A stretch of DNA of 64,000 nt from Cuneatibacter caecimuris (GTDB lineage Bacteria; Bacillota; Clostridia; Lachnospirales; Lachnospiraceae): positions 124,001-188,000 of the forward strand of contig NZ_SGXF01000002.1 of the NCBI RefSeq assembly GCF_004216775.1, in the 5' to 3' direction. Made by a program: the position numbers and the translations under genes. Within the stretch, counting starts at the first letter, position 1, and each line of letters begins with the position of its first letter. The notes under the pieces are model-generated. The model saw only the letters and a list, made by a program, of their open reading frames with translations. It made no database searches and was not told the origin of the DNA. This document shows positions 47,601-56,292 of the stretch, one piece after another.

Positions 47601-49538
47601 TTATTCTTTTATCCTGATCCAAACGCTCATTTCACCTTCTCCCCGGTTCGCCCAGGCATAGTAAGGAATCCAGGTGAGGGTGACAGGCTCCTCGGCAGGG
47701 CTGCGCCAGACCTGATACAAATCACCCTCCTCCCAGCCTTCATCGGTCTTTCTCAGGCCGCTGCAGGTCAGCGCGGTCACTCCGCCCAGCATATCTCTGT
47801 ATTCTGCTGCAAAAACAGCGCCGGCGGGCAGAGAAAGCCTGTGAAGGCCGCTTCCATTGTCCGCCTCCTCCAGGCAGTATACCAATGGCCCCCGCATCAC
47901 CGCAGCCTTTCCCATATCAGCCCGCACATTGGGATGAGCGGCTATCAGTTCCACCGGCATAGAAAGCTCCAGCACAGCCTCTTCTCCCTGCCTCATCTCC
48001 TGCAGCGCAGCGAATCCTTCGGACCTTACCGGTTCCGTCCTGCCGCCGTTTCTGAATACTGCAAAATCCCTGCACCAGCCGGGCACGCGCATTCTCATCG
48101 TGAAAGGGGCTCCTTCCACTCTCACCACCCGCACAGAAATCCGGCCGTCCCAGGGATAATCCGTAGAAACTTCCAGTTCTCCGCGGCAGTTCTCTGTTTC
48201 AAAGGAGACCCTGCCTCCCATAAAAAGGTTGAGATAAATCCCATCTTTATCCGTGGTAAACGCGTAATTCGCTACAGAGGACAGCAGCCTTGCCAGATTG
48301 GGAGGACAGCAGGCGCAGCCGAACCATTTCTGGCGCACCGGCTTGACGTGGGCGAAATTATGATCCTCATGACAGGCCTGCGGCGTCACTTCCAGAGGGT
48401 TCACATAAAAGAAAGATTTTCCGTCCAGGGACATGCCGCTGATCACGCCATTGTACAGCGCCCGCTCCATCACATCCAGATAGGAGCTGTCTCCGGTCAT
48501 TTCAAACATCCGCTTTGCCAGAAACACCAGGCCCACGGCGGCGCAGGTTTCTCCGTAGATCAGATCATTGGGCAGGTTATAATTATAGCTGAAGGATTCA
48601 CCGTGAGCGCTGGCGCCCACAGCACCTGTGAGGTACAGCTTCTTTTCCACAATATTCTTCCAGATCCGTTTGCAGGCCGCAAACAGCTCTTCATCTTCTG
48701 TCTCCCGCGCCACATCCGCCATGCCGCTGTAGAGATAGACTGCCCGCACCGCGTGCCCTTCCGCCTCCTGCTGTCCGCGCACCGGTTCCGCCGCCTGATA
48801 GTAGCGGTATCCCAGATCATCCCTCCAATAACAGGTTCTGCCCTGTTCCCTGTCCTCCTGTTCAAAGAAAAGAGGCTGCTGTCCCCGCTGGTCAATAAAA
48901 TAAGATGCCAGCCGAAGATATTTCTTCTCTCCTGTCATGGCATACAGCTTGACCAGGGCCATTTCCGCAACTTCATGCCCGGGATACCCGGGAAGCTTAC
49001 CCGGCTCTTTTCCCAGGTGCTCTGCCGCACAATCTGCAAAGGCCGCGCTGATTTCCAGAAAACGGCGTTTTCCCGTAGCCTGGGCATAGGCTGTGGCTGC
49101 TTCGATCATATGCCCCAGACAATACAGTTCGTGATTGCTTTCCAGATCAGTAAACCGGTTTTCCAGCCCGTTAATAATATAATAAGTATCCAGATAGCCG
49201 TCGGGCTGCTGGGCCTGTCCAATCAGTTCAATCGCTTCATCCGCCTTCTTCTCCAGATCTGCGTCCGGGCAGCGCATCAAAGAGTAGGCAGCCGCTTCCA
49301 GCCACTTATACAGGTCGCTGTCCTGAAAAACAAAGCCGCTAAATTCTCCCGTTTTCCTTCCTGCCGCAATTTCAAAATTGCGAATACAATGGCTTGGTTC
49401 CGCCCCTTCGATTCTGTCGTTCAGCGCCTCCCACTGGTAGGGTATCACGCTGGCCCGCACCAGTTCCAGATAATTTCCCCAGAAAATATCCTTAACCTGG
49501 AACTGATTTACCGGCAGCTGTTTCATATCTTTTCTCAT
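47601..49538 (-). CDS. GH127 beta-L-arabinofuranosidase
   Basis: A 645-residue family 127 enzyme (formerly DUF1680), an (alpha/alpha)6 barrel with C-terminal beta domains. The zinc/catalytic residues line up with Bifidobacterium HypBA1: E330 and C332 in YGETCAAVG and the C410-C411 pair in GCACCPPN, with one Cys as nucleophile. It releases beta-L-arabinofuranose from hydroxyproline-linked arabinosides (extensin) or from pectic side chains. No signal peptide. AGGAGG nine bases before the ATG. It is divergent from the AraC-type regulator, 145 bases apart, and precedes the GH106-like and GH2 genes. Confidence 0.95.
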   Translation of the reverse strand: MRKDMKQLPVNQFQVKDIFWGNYLELVRASVIPYQWEALNDRIEGAEPSHCIRNFEIAAGRKTGEFSGFVFQDSDLYKWLEAAAYSLMRCPDADLEKKADEAIELIGQAQQPDGYLDTYYIINGLENRFTDLESNHELYCLGHMIEAATAYAQATGKRRFLEISAAFADCAAEHLGKEPGKLPGYPGHEVAEMALVKLYAMTGEKKYLRLASYFIDQRGQQPLFFEQEDREQGRTCYWRDDLGYRYYQAAEPVRGQQEAEGHAVRAVYLYSGMADVARETEDEELFAACKRIWKNIVEKKLYLTGAVGASAHGESFSYNYNLPNDLIYGETCAAVGLVFLAKRMFEMTGDSSYLDVMERALYNGVISGMSLDGKSFFYVNPLEVTPQACHEDHNFAHVKPVRQKWFGCACCPPNLARLLSSVANYAFTTDKDGIYLNLFMGGRVSFETENCRGELEVSTDYPWDGRISVRVVRVEGAPFTMRMRVPGWCRDFAVFRNGGRTEPVRSEGFAALQEMRQGEEAVLELSMPVELIAAHPNVRADMGKAAVMRGPLVYCLEEADNGSGLHRLSLPAGAVFAAEYRDMLGGVTALTCSGLRKTDEGWEEGDLYQVWRSPAEEPVTLTWIPYYAWANRGEGEMSVWIRIKE

Positions 49539-49591
49539 CCTGCATTTCCTCCTGGTCCTTTTGTCCGGCAGCTAACCCGATAGAAAAACCT

Positions 49592-49620
49592 TTGCTTTTT
49601 CCGGACTTATGCTGTATTCT
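49592..49620 (+). promoter_or_regulatory. Promoter of the AraC-type regulator gene
   Basis: TTGCTT (49592-49597), 17 bases, TATTCT (49615-49620). An alternative -10, TATAAA, lies four bases further on. Confidence 0.5.
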
Positions 49621-49683
49621 ATTATAAATACAAATCAGGATTTTTGAACCTACAGATCAGCATAAATGGTGGTGGAATTTAAG

Positions 49684-50577
49684 ATGAATTGTCTCATATC
49701 AAATGCACTTTTACCGGCCGATTACCAGGCCTGCGGAAATCTCGTCAGCGACAACGGCTTCCTGCATACCCGCAGGACCCTTTCCTGCTTTGTGCTGCTT
49801 TTGATCCGGCGGGGCTGCCTCCATATCACCCAGGACGGAACTGCCTATGACCTGCATCCCGGCCAGGTCTTTCTGCTTCTGCCCGGCAAAGAGCATTACG
49901 GACATCTGGCTTCCCTGGGGCCTCTTTCTTATTACTGGGTCCACTTCGGCCTCTCCGGCCCTGCCGGCCTTTTCCCGGAAGCAAGCCTGCCGGAATCCCT
50001 GCAGAAATCCGGAGTTGTCCCCGGCGGCCGGCAGCCGCTGGAGCACTATGTCCTGCCGGAAGTTTTTACGCTGAAAGAAGAGGCGAGGATTTCCATGCTG
50101 TTTCATCAGCTGCTGGATTTCTCCCGACTGGACCGCTACCACACCACTCCCAGGATGCGCTACAGCCTGAGTCTGCTTCTTCTTGAGCTCTCCGAAGAAT
50201 ATCTGGCTTCCCGGCCTGCGGACTTGGACGGCCGCATGCCGCCCCGTTTTGCGGAGCTGCTGGCATGGATGGAAGCCAATTATGATAAGCCGTTAACTGC
50301 CGGTGCGCTGGCCTGCCGCTGCGGCTATCACCCCGCCTATCTTTCCGCGCTGTTCCGCCGCCACACAGGATGCGGCGTACTGGAATATCTGAATCGCTGC
50401 CGGATTCTTGCCTCCCGCAATCTTCTGGAAAACCCTGACCTGAAACTGGAAATCGTGGCCGAAATGTGCGGTTTTGCAGATGAAAAATATTACATGAAAC
50501 TGTTCAAACGATTTGAAGGAGTAACGCCCAGCCAGTACCGGGAAGCATTTTTCCGGAAAACCATTAATCGGGAATAG
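49684..50577 (+). CDS. AraC-family transcriptional regulator with cupin sensor domain
   Basis: A 297-residue regulator. The N-terminal cupin-like ligand domain (about 10-150) has GQVFLLLPGKEHYGHL, and the C-terminal AraC DNA-binding domain (about 190-290) has two helix-turn-helix units with LACRCGYHPAYLSALFRRHT and the signature GFADEKYYMKLFKRFEGVTP. Such proteins sense a sugar and usually activate nearby genes. Divergence from GH127 makes the GH127 and GH106-GH2 genes its likely targets. The start at 49684 follows GGTGG by eight bases; an upstream ATG at 49666 is possible but has no ribosome site. Confidence 0.92.
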   Translation: MNCLISNALLPADYQACGNLVSDNGFLHTRRTLSCFVLLLIRRGCLHITQDGTAYDLHPGQVFLLLPGKEHYGHLASLGPLSYYWVHFGLSGPAGLFPEASLPESLQKSGVVPGGRQPLEHYVLPEVFTLKEEARISMLFHQLLDFSRLDRYHTTPRMRYSLSLLLLELSEEYLASRPADLDGRMPPRFAELLAWMEANYDKPLTAGALACRCGYHPAYLSALFRRHTGCGVLEYLNRCRILASRNLLENPDLKLEIVAEMCGFADEKYYMKLFKRFEGVTPSQYREAFFRKTINRE

Positions 50578-50589
50578 AATTTTCGCCGG

Positions 50590-50699
50590 ACTCTCGCGCC
50601 GAAGCGCGGTCGCTTTAGCGGCCATAGTTCCTTAGCGCGTAGTGCGCATCCCCCGGGGGGTTTAATTGCATAGAAAACCCAGTTTCCTATGCAATTAAA
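50590..50699 (-). repeat. Interspersed hairpin element, copy C (long, two modules)
   Basis: Minus strand: the first module has 13-bp perfect arms, TTTAATTGCATAG and CTATGCAATTAAA (50661-50699), then CCCCCCGGGGG, then a GC-rich second module with TAAGGAACTATGG and CCGCTAAAGCGACC. The second module aligns with copy B at TAAG(A/G)AA(C/T)TA and CGCTAAAGCGAC, while its outer stem sequences differ. Confidence 0.8.
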
Positions 50700-50730
50700 A
50701 AGAGACCCATTACAGAAACGGGTCTCCTTT
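50700..50730. terminator. Bidirectional terminator between the AraC gene and rpsA
   Basis: GAGACCC (50702-50708) pairs with GGGTCTC (50720-50726). The plus strand continues CTTTTTCT and the minus strand continues TTTTTAATT, so it can end both convergent transcripts. Confidence 0.85.
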
Positions 50731-50758
50731 TTCTACTCCGCATGCCTCAGCCTGCGGA

Positions 50759-51883
50759 TTATTCCTCTTCTTCAGCAACTGCGTCGATATCCACGTCAGC
50801 TACATCTTCATCCTCATATCTTCTGGAATCATAATTCTGCAGAGCTTTCATGCTCAGGCTGATCTTCTGGCTCTCGCCGTTGAAATCCACAACCTTAGCC
50901 GTGATCTCTTCGCCCACTCTCAGCACATCGGAAGGCTTGTCCACATGCTCCTTGGAAATCTGGGAAACATGCAGCAGCGCGTCAATTCCATCTTCCAGCT
51001 CCACAAAAGCGCCGAAATCTGTCATTCTTGCCACACGCCCGGTCACCACATTGCCCACAGCATACTTTTCTTCTGCCGCGATCCAGGGATTCTCATCGGG
51101 GAACTTGCGGGTCAGGGCGATCTTGCTGCCGTCGATATTCTTAATCATCACTCTCACTGCATCGCCGGATTTAAACACCTTCTTCGGGTGTTCCATACGG
51201 CCCCAGGACATCTCTGAAATATGCAGCAGGCCGTCCGCGCCGCCCAGATCAATGAAAGCGCCGAAATCTGTCACATTCTTCACTGTGCCTTCCAGCACCA
51301 TGCCGGGCTCAATACGCTCAAACAGCTCTTTCTGCAGTTCCGCCTTTTTCGCAACAATCAGCTGCTTGCAGTCGCCGATGATTCTGCGCTTTCTGGGATT
51401 GAATTCTGTGATTACAAATTCCACTTCCTGTCCGGCGTACTTTTCGAGATTCTTCTCATAAGTGTCGGAAACCAGGCTGGCGGGAATAAATACCCTCGCT
51501 TCATCCACAACGACGCTCAAACCGCCGGAAAGAACCTGAGCTACAGGAGCTTTCAGAACTTCGTGATTGTTAAAGGCCTCTTCCAGTCTGCGGTTGCCCT
51601 TTTCAGCCTGCATTTTGCGGTAGGACAGAGCTACCTGGCCTTCGCCGTCATTTACCTTGACTACTTTGGCTTCCATTTCGTCTCCAACAGAAACCATCGT
51701 GGTCAGGTCCGCGTTGGGCACGTTTGTATATTCGTTTCTGGTAATGATGCCATCGGCCTTATAGCCTATATTCAAGATAATCTCGTCTTCTTTGACACTG
51801 ATGACGGTACCCTTTACGATCTCTCCTGTTGAAATTGTTTTTAAAGATTCTTCCAATAATTGTTCAAAGCTCATTTCTGACAT
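50759..51883 (-). CDS. rpsA: 30S ribosomal protein S1-type protein
   Basis: A 374-residue protein with four S1 RNA-binding domains (roughly 18-85, 105-170, 190-258 and 275-345), each with the GxVxxxxxxGAFVxL pattern, for example VTDFGAFIDLGGADGLLHIS. It is shorter than the six-domain E. coli S1, as is usual in Firmicutes. The C-terminal tail is acidic (EDEDVADVDIDAVAEEEE). GAGGAGG lies nine bases before the ATG and within the end of ispH; the two genes overlap by 20 bases. In some clostridia IspH and S1 are a single fused protein. Confidence 0.96.
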   Translation of the reverse strand: MSEMSFEQLLEESLKTISTGEIVKGTVISVKEDEIILNIGYKADGIITRNEYTNVPNADLTTMVSVGDEMEAKVVKVNDGEGQVALSYRKMQAEKGNRRLEEAFNNHEVLKAPVAQVLSGGLSVVVDEARVFIPASLVSDTYEKNLEKYAGQEVEFVITEFNPRKRRIIGDCKQLIVAKKAELQKELFERIEPGMVLEGTVKNVTDFGAFIDLGGADGLLHISEMSWGRMEHPKKVFKSGDAVRVMIKNIDGSKIALTRKFPDENPWIAAEEKYAVGNVVTGRVARMTDFGAFVELEDGIDALLHVSQISKEHVDKPSDVLRVGEEITAKVVDFNGESQKISLSMKALQNYDSRRYEDEDVADVDIDAVAEEEE

Positions 51884-52730
51884 GTGTTTGAACCTCCTCT
51901 ATAATATTATGTGGAGTTGAAGCTCCTGCCGTGATTCCCACTCTGGCATCCTCCGGAAACCAGTCCGGCTGCAGGTCCGCCGCCGTCTGTATGAAATATG
52001 TATGATCACATTCCTTCTTACAAATTTCAAACAGCTTCTGGGTATTCGAACTGTTCTTACCTCCAACCACCAACATTCCATCCGACTGCGCCGCCAGGCT
52101 CCTCGCCTCTGTCTGACGTTCCTGGGTAGCATTGCAGATCGTATTCAAAACATTTATATCATAACCCATTTTCTCGAGTTTTTCAACTAAATCTTGAAAT
52201 TTTCCGTAATGAAATGTCGTTTGTGCCACAATACACAATTTTATTCCATTTGTCAAGCGATTTTTATTAAAATCTTCAATTTTCTCTATGACAACCGGCT
52301 CTGTATGGCTCCAGCCCACAATTCCCTCTACTTCGGGATGACTGGGATTGCCGACAATGACTATGGTCCGTCCCTCCCGGCTCTGTTCCTCCACAATCCG
52401 GTGAATTTTCTTCACAAAGGGGCAGGTCACATCCACCACTTCCAGGCTCTTTTCCTGAAGCCGTTCAAATATATGGCGGCTGACTCCGTGGGAACGGATG
52501 ATGACAATCCCTTTCTCCAGGGAATCCAGCTCTTCCGGGGTTTCCACCACACGGACGCCGTTGCTCTCCAGATCCCTTACCACTTCTTCATTGTGTATGA
52601 TCGGCCCATAGGTATAAATGGGAACGCGTTCCGGCGATTCCCTGTTCTGCTCCACCTGCCTGTAAACCCGCTCCACCGCCCGGCGCACGCCAAAGCAAAA
52701 TCCTGCGGATTCCGCTACTGTTACCTGCAT
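51864..52730 (-). CDS. ispH: 4-hydroxy-3-methylbut-2-enyl diphosphate reductase
   Basis: A 288-residue iron-sulfur enzyme, last step of the MEP isoprenoid pathway, giving IPP and DMAPP. The three cluster cysteines are C12 (AGFCFGV), C103 (DVTCPFVKKIH) and C199 (NTICNATQERQ), with the substrate residues in PIIHNEE, NPSHPEV, QTTFHYGKF and AGASTPHNIIEEV. Length is normal. It starts four bases after the cmk stop and its end overlaps rpsA. Confidence 0.97.
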   Translation of the reverse strand: MQVTVAESAGFCFGVRRAVERVYRQVEQNRESPERVPIYTYGPIIHNEEVVRDLESNGVRVVETPEELDSLEKGIVIIRSHGVSRHIFERLQEKSLEVVDVTCPFVKKIHRIVEEQSREGRTIVIVGNPSHPEVEGIVGWSHTEPVVIEKIEDFNKNRLTNGIKLCIVAQTTFHYGKFQDLVEKLEKMGYDINVLNTICNATQERQTEARSLAAQSDGMLVVGGKNSSNTQKLFEICKKECDHTYFIQTAADLQPDWFPEDARVGITAGASTPHNIIEEVQTHVRNEL

Positions 52731-52734
52731 CCGC

Positions 52735-53403
52735 TCATCCTCTCCGCAGCATGATCTGTTTCACTACAACAGAAACAACCTCGTCAATGGTCATATGGGA
52801 ACAGTCCACTTCAATGGCGTCCGGCGCTTTTTTCAGAGGGGAAATCGCCCGGTTCATATCCTGGCTGTCACGCCGCAGTATATCCGCCTTAATGGCTTCC
52901 ATATCGCACATCTCTCCTCTGGCCTGCAGCTCGGCATAACGCCGCATTGCCCGTACCTCTGCATCCGCGGTCAGATACACCTTCACCTGAGCCCGGGGCA
53001 GCACCGCAGTTCCGATATCCCGGCCGTCCATCACCACATCCTGTTTTTCTGCCATCTTCTGCTGCAGCTGCGTTAATTTCTCCCGAACCGCAGCATAAGA
53101 AGACACCAGAGAGGCCATCATCCCTACTTCTTCCGCCCTGATCCGGTCCGTAACATTTTCACCGTTCAGGTACACCTGCTGTTCTCCCTTTTCATACCGG
53201 ATAGAAATATCCAGTTCTTTGCAGGCTTCTGTCACAGCAGCTTCATCCCGGCCGTCTGCGCCCAATTCCAGCACGCGCAGCGCGATCGTGCGGTACATCG
53301 CTCCTGTGTCCACATAGACAAAGCCCATTTGTTTTGCCAGTTTTTTTGCAATCGTACTCTTTCCCGCTCCCGCAGGACCGTCAATCGCTACATTAAATGC
53401 CAT
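52735..53403 (-). CDS. cmk: Cytidylate kinase
   Basis: A 222-residue (d)CMP kinase. The P-loop GPAGAGKST is at 9-17, followed by FVYVDTGAMYR and the NMP-binding MDGRDIGTAVLP at about 120-131, with RDSQDMNRAISPL near the lid. Start taken at 53403 (MAFNVAIDG), five bases after GGAGG; a longer frame would run into the upstream gene. It overlaps the end of the flavoprotein gene by 11 bases, so the four genes form one operon. Confidence 0.96.
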   Translation of the reverse strand: MAFNVAIDGPAGAGKSTIAKKLAKQMGFVYVDTGAMYRTIALRVLELGADGRDEAAVTEACKELDISIRYEKGEQQVYLNGENVTDRIRAEEVGMMASLVSSYAAVREKLTQLQQKMAEKQDVVMDGRDIGTAVLPRAQVKVYLTADAEVRAMRRYAELQARGEMCDMEAIKADILRRDSQDMNRAISPLKKAPDAIEVDCSHMTIDEVVSVVVKQIMLRRG

Positions 53404-54646
53404 ACGCTCCTCCATTTCTGCCTGCCGCCTCACCGGCCGCCCAGCCGGTGGACCAGGCAATCTGTAAATTAAATCCCCCCGTAAGCGCGTCCAAATCCAG
53501 CAGTTCCCCTGCAAAATAAAGACCGGGCGCTAATTTGGACTCCATAGTAGAGGGGTTCACTCCCTTCACTTCTACACCGCCCTGGGTGATGATCGCTTCT
53601 GAAAAACCCCGGACTCCCGTAACTGTCATTGGGAAATGTTTCGTCAGCTCCAGCAAACGCCGGCGTTCTGCAGCAGTGACAGCGTTCACCTGTTTCTCCG
53701 GATCAATGCCGCTCAGGCGCACCATGACTTCCGCCAGCCTGACCGGATACAGCTTCCCCAGAGAATTTTTAAAGCACTTGTTTCTGGCCTCTTCAAAATC
53801 CCGCAGGATACGGGCGTCCAAAGCCTGCTGGGACAGAGCGGGCTTTAAATCCAGCTCCGCCTTCAGAGGACCTTTTTCCAGCCGCTTCACCACCCTGCTG
53901 GAAGCGCTCAGCACCAGAGGGCCGCTGATCCCGAAATGCGTAAACAGCATCTCGCCGAATCCACTGTACAGCTCTTTCTTCCCCTCCAGAAGCCTGAGAG
54001 AAATATTACGCAGGGAAAGCCCCTGAAGTTCTTTACAGAACTCATCTTCAACCAGCAGGGGCGCCAGGGCCGGGCGCAGAGAAGTTACTGCATGGCCTGC
54101 GGATTCCGCCATCCGGTAGCCGTCCCCGGTGGAACCGGTGGAAGGATAAGAGCAGCCTCCTGCGGCAAGAATCACCGCATCACCGCGTTCTTTCCTGCCG
54201 TCCTCCAGCATAATGCCGCAGCAGCGCCCCTTTTCCAGCAAAAGTTCCTTCACCCCGCTGTTCAGGAAAACCTGTACGCCCGCTTTTATCAGGCCGTTTT
54301 CCAGGCCGCGGATCACATCGGAAGACTTGTCAGAAGCAGGAAAGACTCTGCCTCCTCTCTCTGTTTTGAGCGGAACGCCCAACTGCTCCAATAGGGTCAT
54401 CATTTCCTGGTTGGAAAAGCTATAATACGGGCTGTAAAAAAATTTCCTGTTGGTTATTACGTTGGAGAAAAATTCTTCAGCATCTGCATCATTTGTCACA
54501 TTGCATCTGCCTTTTCCTGTGATAAACAGTTTTTTTCCCAACTTTTCATTTTTCTCGTATAAACGCACCGCAGCGCCGGATTCTGCAGCTGAAAGCGCCG
54601 CAATCATTCCGGCGGCTCCGCCGCCCACTACAATTACCTGATTCAT
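53393..54646 (-). CDS. BaiN/HI0933-family flavoprotein
   Basis: A 417-residue FAD-binding protein of the HI0933/YhiN/BaiN family. It opens with the dinucleotide motif VVGGGAAGMIAALSAAESG, has GKGRCNVTND at about 46-55 and ends with FAGELLDLDALTGGFNLQIA, both family hallmarks. In Clostridium scindens BaiN is linked to bile-acid 7-dehydroxylation; in most genomes, as here next to cmk, the role is unknown and bile acid action should not be assumed. GGGAG precedes the ATG. First gene of the operon leading to rpsA. Confidence 0.93.
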   Translation of the reverse strand: MNQVIVVGGGAAGMIAALSAAESGAAVRLYEKNEKLGKKLFITGKGRCNVTNDADAEEFFSNVITNRKFFYSPYYSFSNQEMMTLLEQLGVPLKTERGGRVFPASDKSSDVIRGLENGLIKAGVQVFLNSGVKELLLEKGRCCGIMLEDGRKERGDAVILAAGGCSYPSTGSTGDGYRMAESAGHAVTSLRPALAPLLVEDEFCKELQGLSLRNISLRLLEGKKELYSGFGEMLFTHFGISGPLVLSASSRVVKRLEKGPLKAELDLKPALSQQALDARILRDFEEARNKCFKNSLGKLYPVRLAEVMVRLSGIDPEKQVNAVTAAERRRLLELTKHFPMTVTGVRGFSEAIITQGGVEVKGVNPSTMESKLAPGLYFAGELLDLDALTGGFNLQIAWSTGWAAGEAAGRNGGAYGI

Positions 54647-54683
54647 AGATTCTCCCTGTGGAGTTTGTATTTTTTGCAGTTTT

Positions 54684-54731
54684 ACCGCCGGAGGGTTTTA
54701 ATTGCATGGGGAACGAAGTTTCCTATGCAAC
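54684..54731 (-). repeat. Interspersed hairpin element, copy D (short)
   Basis: Minus strand: TTGCATAGGAAAC-TTCG-TTCCCCATGCAA (54702-54730) folds with arms TTGCATAGGAA and TTCCCCATGCAA, then TTAAAACCCTCCGGCGG. It matches the first module of copies B and C. It lies beside the hairpin that follows the oadA-type gene. Confidence 0.75.
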
Positions 54732-54734
54732 AAA

Positions 54735-54830
54735 GAAAGGGGCCGCTGTCAATCCCCCGCCCGGATGGCTCCGGCCCTCCACCTTTGAAGAGCCGGAACC
54801 GGGAGCAAGCTTTTGCAATGACCCCTTTTC
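54735..54830 (-). terminator. Structured 3' region of the decarboxylase operon
   Basis: Outer arms GAAAAGGGG (minus, about 54822-54830) and CCCCTTTC (54735-54742) enclose a second GC-rich stem with GGTTCCGGCTCT and GGGCCGGAGCC arms (about 54767-54800). The minus strand continues TTTCTTTGTT, so it can end transcription. Confidence 0.6.
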
Positions 54831-54835
54831 AGTCT

Positions 54836-56248
54836 TTAAACCGGATATGCCTTGCTTGCAGAATCTGCTGCAGCAGGGTCTACTTTTGTTTTCTGAGCCT
54901 GTCTGTACTTGAAAAACTCAGTGGCTACCTGAGGGAACAGCGCATAAGACAGAACGTCTTCATCCTGCTCTTTCCACTGAGACATCTCAGCCTCAATGGT
55001 AGCCAGTTCAGGCTTCAGCAAATCTGCAGGCCTGCAGGTAATGGGCTTCTCGCCGCCCAGGGCCTTCCTCTGCACTTCAGGGTTCACAGGCTTAACAGTC
55101 TGGCCGTATTCGCCTTTCAGCAGCGCCTTGCTCTCCTTTGTAATCATCTTATAGCGCTCGCCGGAAATCACATTCAGCACTGCCTGGGTGCCCACGATCT
55201 GGGATGAAGGAGTAACCAGCGGCGGTTCGCCGAAGTCCTTGCGCACGCGCGGCACTTCTTCCAGAACCTGATAATACTTGTCTTCCTGATGCGCATCCTT
55301 CAGCTGGGAAACCAGATTGGACAGCATGCCGCCAGGCACCTGATACAGCAGGGTCTTGATGTTTACACCCATCACCTTGGGGTTCAGCAGACCGGTCTTC
55401 AGGGCATTTTCCTGAATCGGTCTGAAATAATCCGCGATTTCCGCCAGCAGATTCTGATCCAGTCCGGTATCATAGGGAGTGTCCTTAAATGCTTCTACCA
55501 TCACCTCCGTAGCAGGCTGGCTGGTACCCATGGACAGAGGGGACATAGCGGTATCAATCACATCTGCGCCTGCCTCCACGGATTTCATATAGGTCATGGA
55601 AGCCACGCCGGAGGTATAGTGGGTGTGCATCTGAATCGGGATCTTTACGCTCTCTTTCAGAGCGGTCACCAGTTCTGTGGCCTTTACAGGAACCAGCAGG
55701 CCGGCCATGTCTTTAATGCAGATAGAATCAGCGCCCATATCCTCGATTCTCTTCGCAATATCCTTCCAGTAATTCAGGGTATAAGCGTCGCCCAAGGTAT
55801 AGGACAGCGCTACCTGTGCATGTCCTTTTTCTTTATTCGCTGCCTTAACCGCGGTCTGCAGGTTGCGGATATCGTTCAGACAGTCGAAAATACGGATAAT
55901 ATCAATACCATTTGCAATGGATTTCTGTACAAAATATTCTACCACGTCATCTGCGTAATGACGGTATCCAAGAATATTCTGGCCTCTGAACAGCATCTGC
56001 AGCTTCGTATTCTTAAAGCCGTCTCTCAGCTTTCTCAGACGGTCCCAGGGATCTTCCTTCAGGAAGCGCAGGCAGGCGTCGAATGTAGCGCCGCCCCAGC
56101 ACTCTACGGAATAATAACCAACCTTGTCCATTTTATCAATAATCGGCAGCATCTGCTCTGTGGTCATACGAGTGGCCAGCAGGGACTGATGCGCGTCACG
56201 CAGTACAGTCTCGGTAATTCCTACCGGTTTTTTTACTACTTCTGACAT
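54836..56248 (-). CDS. oadA: Oxaloacetate decarboxylase alpha-type carboxyltransferase
   Basis: A 470-residue carboxyltransferase of the oxaloacetate decarboxylase alpha/pyruvate carboxylase B family, without its own biotin domain. The metal site is clear: D18 in LRDAHQSL, the carbamylated lysine K179 in CIKDMAGLL, and H208 and H210 in QMHTHYTSG. It moves CO2 from oxaloacetate onto biotin carried by the small protein encoded at 57500-57865. GGAGG seven bases before the ATG. Last gene of the decarboxylase cluster, which also carries an MmdA-type carboxyltransferase. Confidence 0.94.
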   Translation of the reverse strand: MSEVVKKPVGITETVLRDAHQSLLATRMTTEQMLPIIDKMDKVGYYSVECWGGATFDACLRFLKEDPWDRLRKLRDGFKNTKLQMLFRGQNILGYRHYADDVVEYFVQKSIANGIDIIRIFDCLNDIRNLQTAVKAANKEKGHAQVALSYTLGDAYTLNYWKDIAKRIEDMGADSICIKDMAGLLVPVKATELVTALKESVKIPIQMHTHYTSGVASMTYMKSVEAGADVIDTAMSPLSMGTSQPATEVMVEAFKDTPYDTGLDQNLLAEIADYFRPIQENALKTGLLNPKVMGVNIKTLLYQVPGGMLSNLVSQLKDAHQEDKYYQVLEEVPRVRKDFGEPPLVTPSSQIVGTQAVLNVISGERYKMITKESKALLKGEYGQTVKPVNPEVQRKALGGEKPITCRPADLLKPELATIEAEMSQWKEQDEDVLSYALFPQVATEFFKYRQAQKTKVDPAAADSASKAYPV

Positions 56249-56292
56249 TTCCTTACCTCCAAATAGTTGAGTTTACATTGCGGGCTGTTTCT

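Noticed and set aside
47841-49583. A 580-codon frame antisense to the GH127 gene
   Set aside because: The GH127 catalytic Cys/Glu set is complete on the other strand; the antisense product has shadow-type composition.
51864-51883. A frameshift error splitting a fused IspH-S1 gene
   Set aside because: rpsA has its own ATG with a strong ribosome site, and ispH ends with the normal family C-terminus.
53393-54646. Bile-acid dehydroxylation locus based on the BaiN-like protein
   Set aside because: No other bai gene is present; this family is widespread and here sits in a housekeeping operon.
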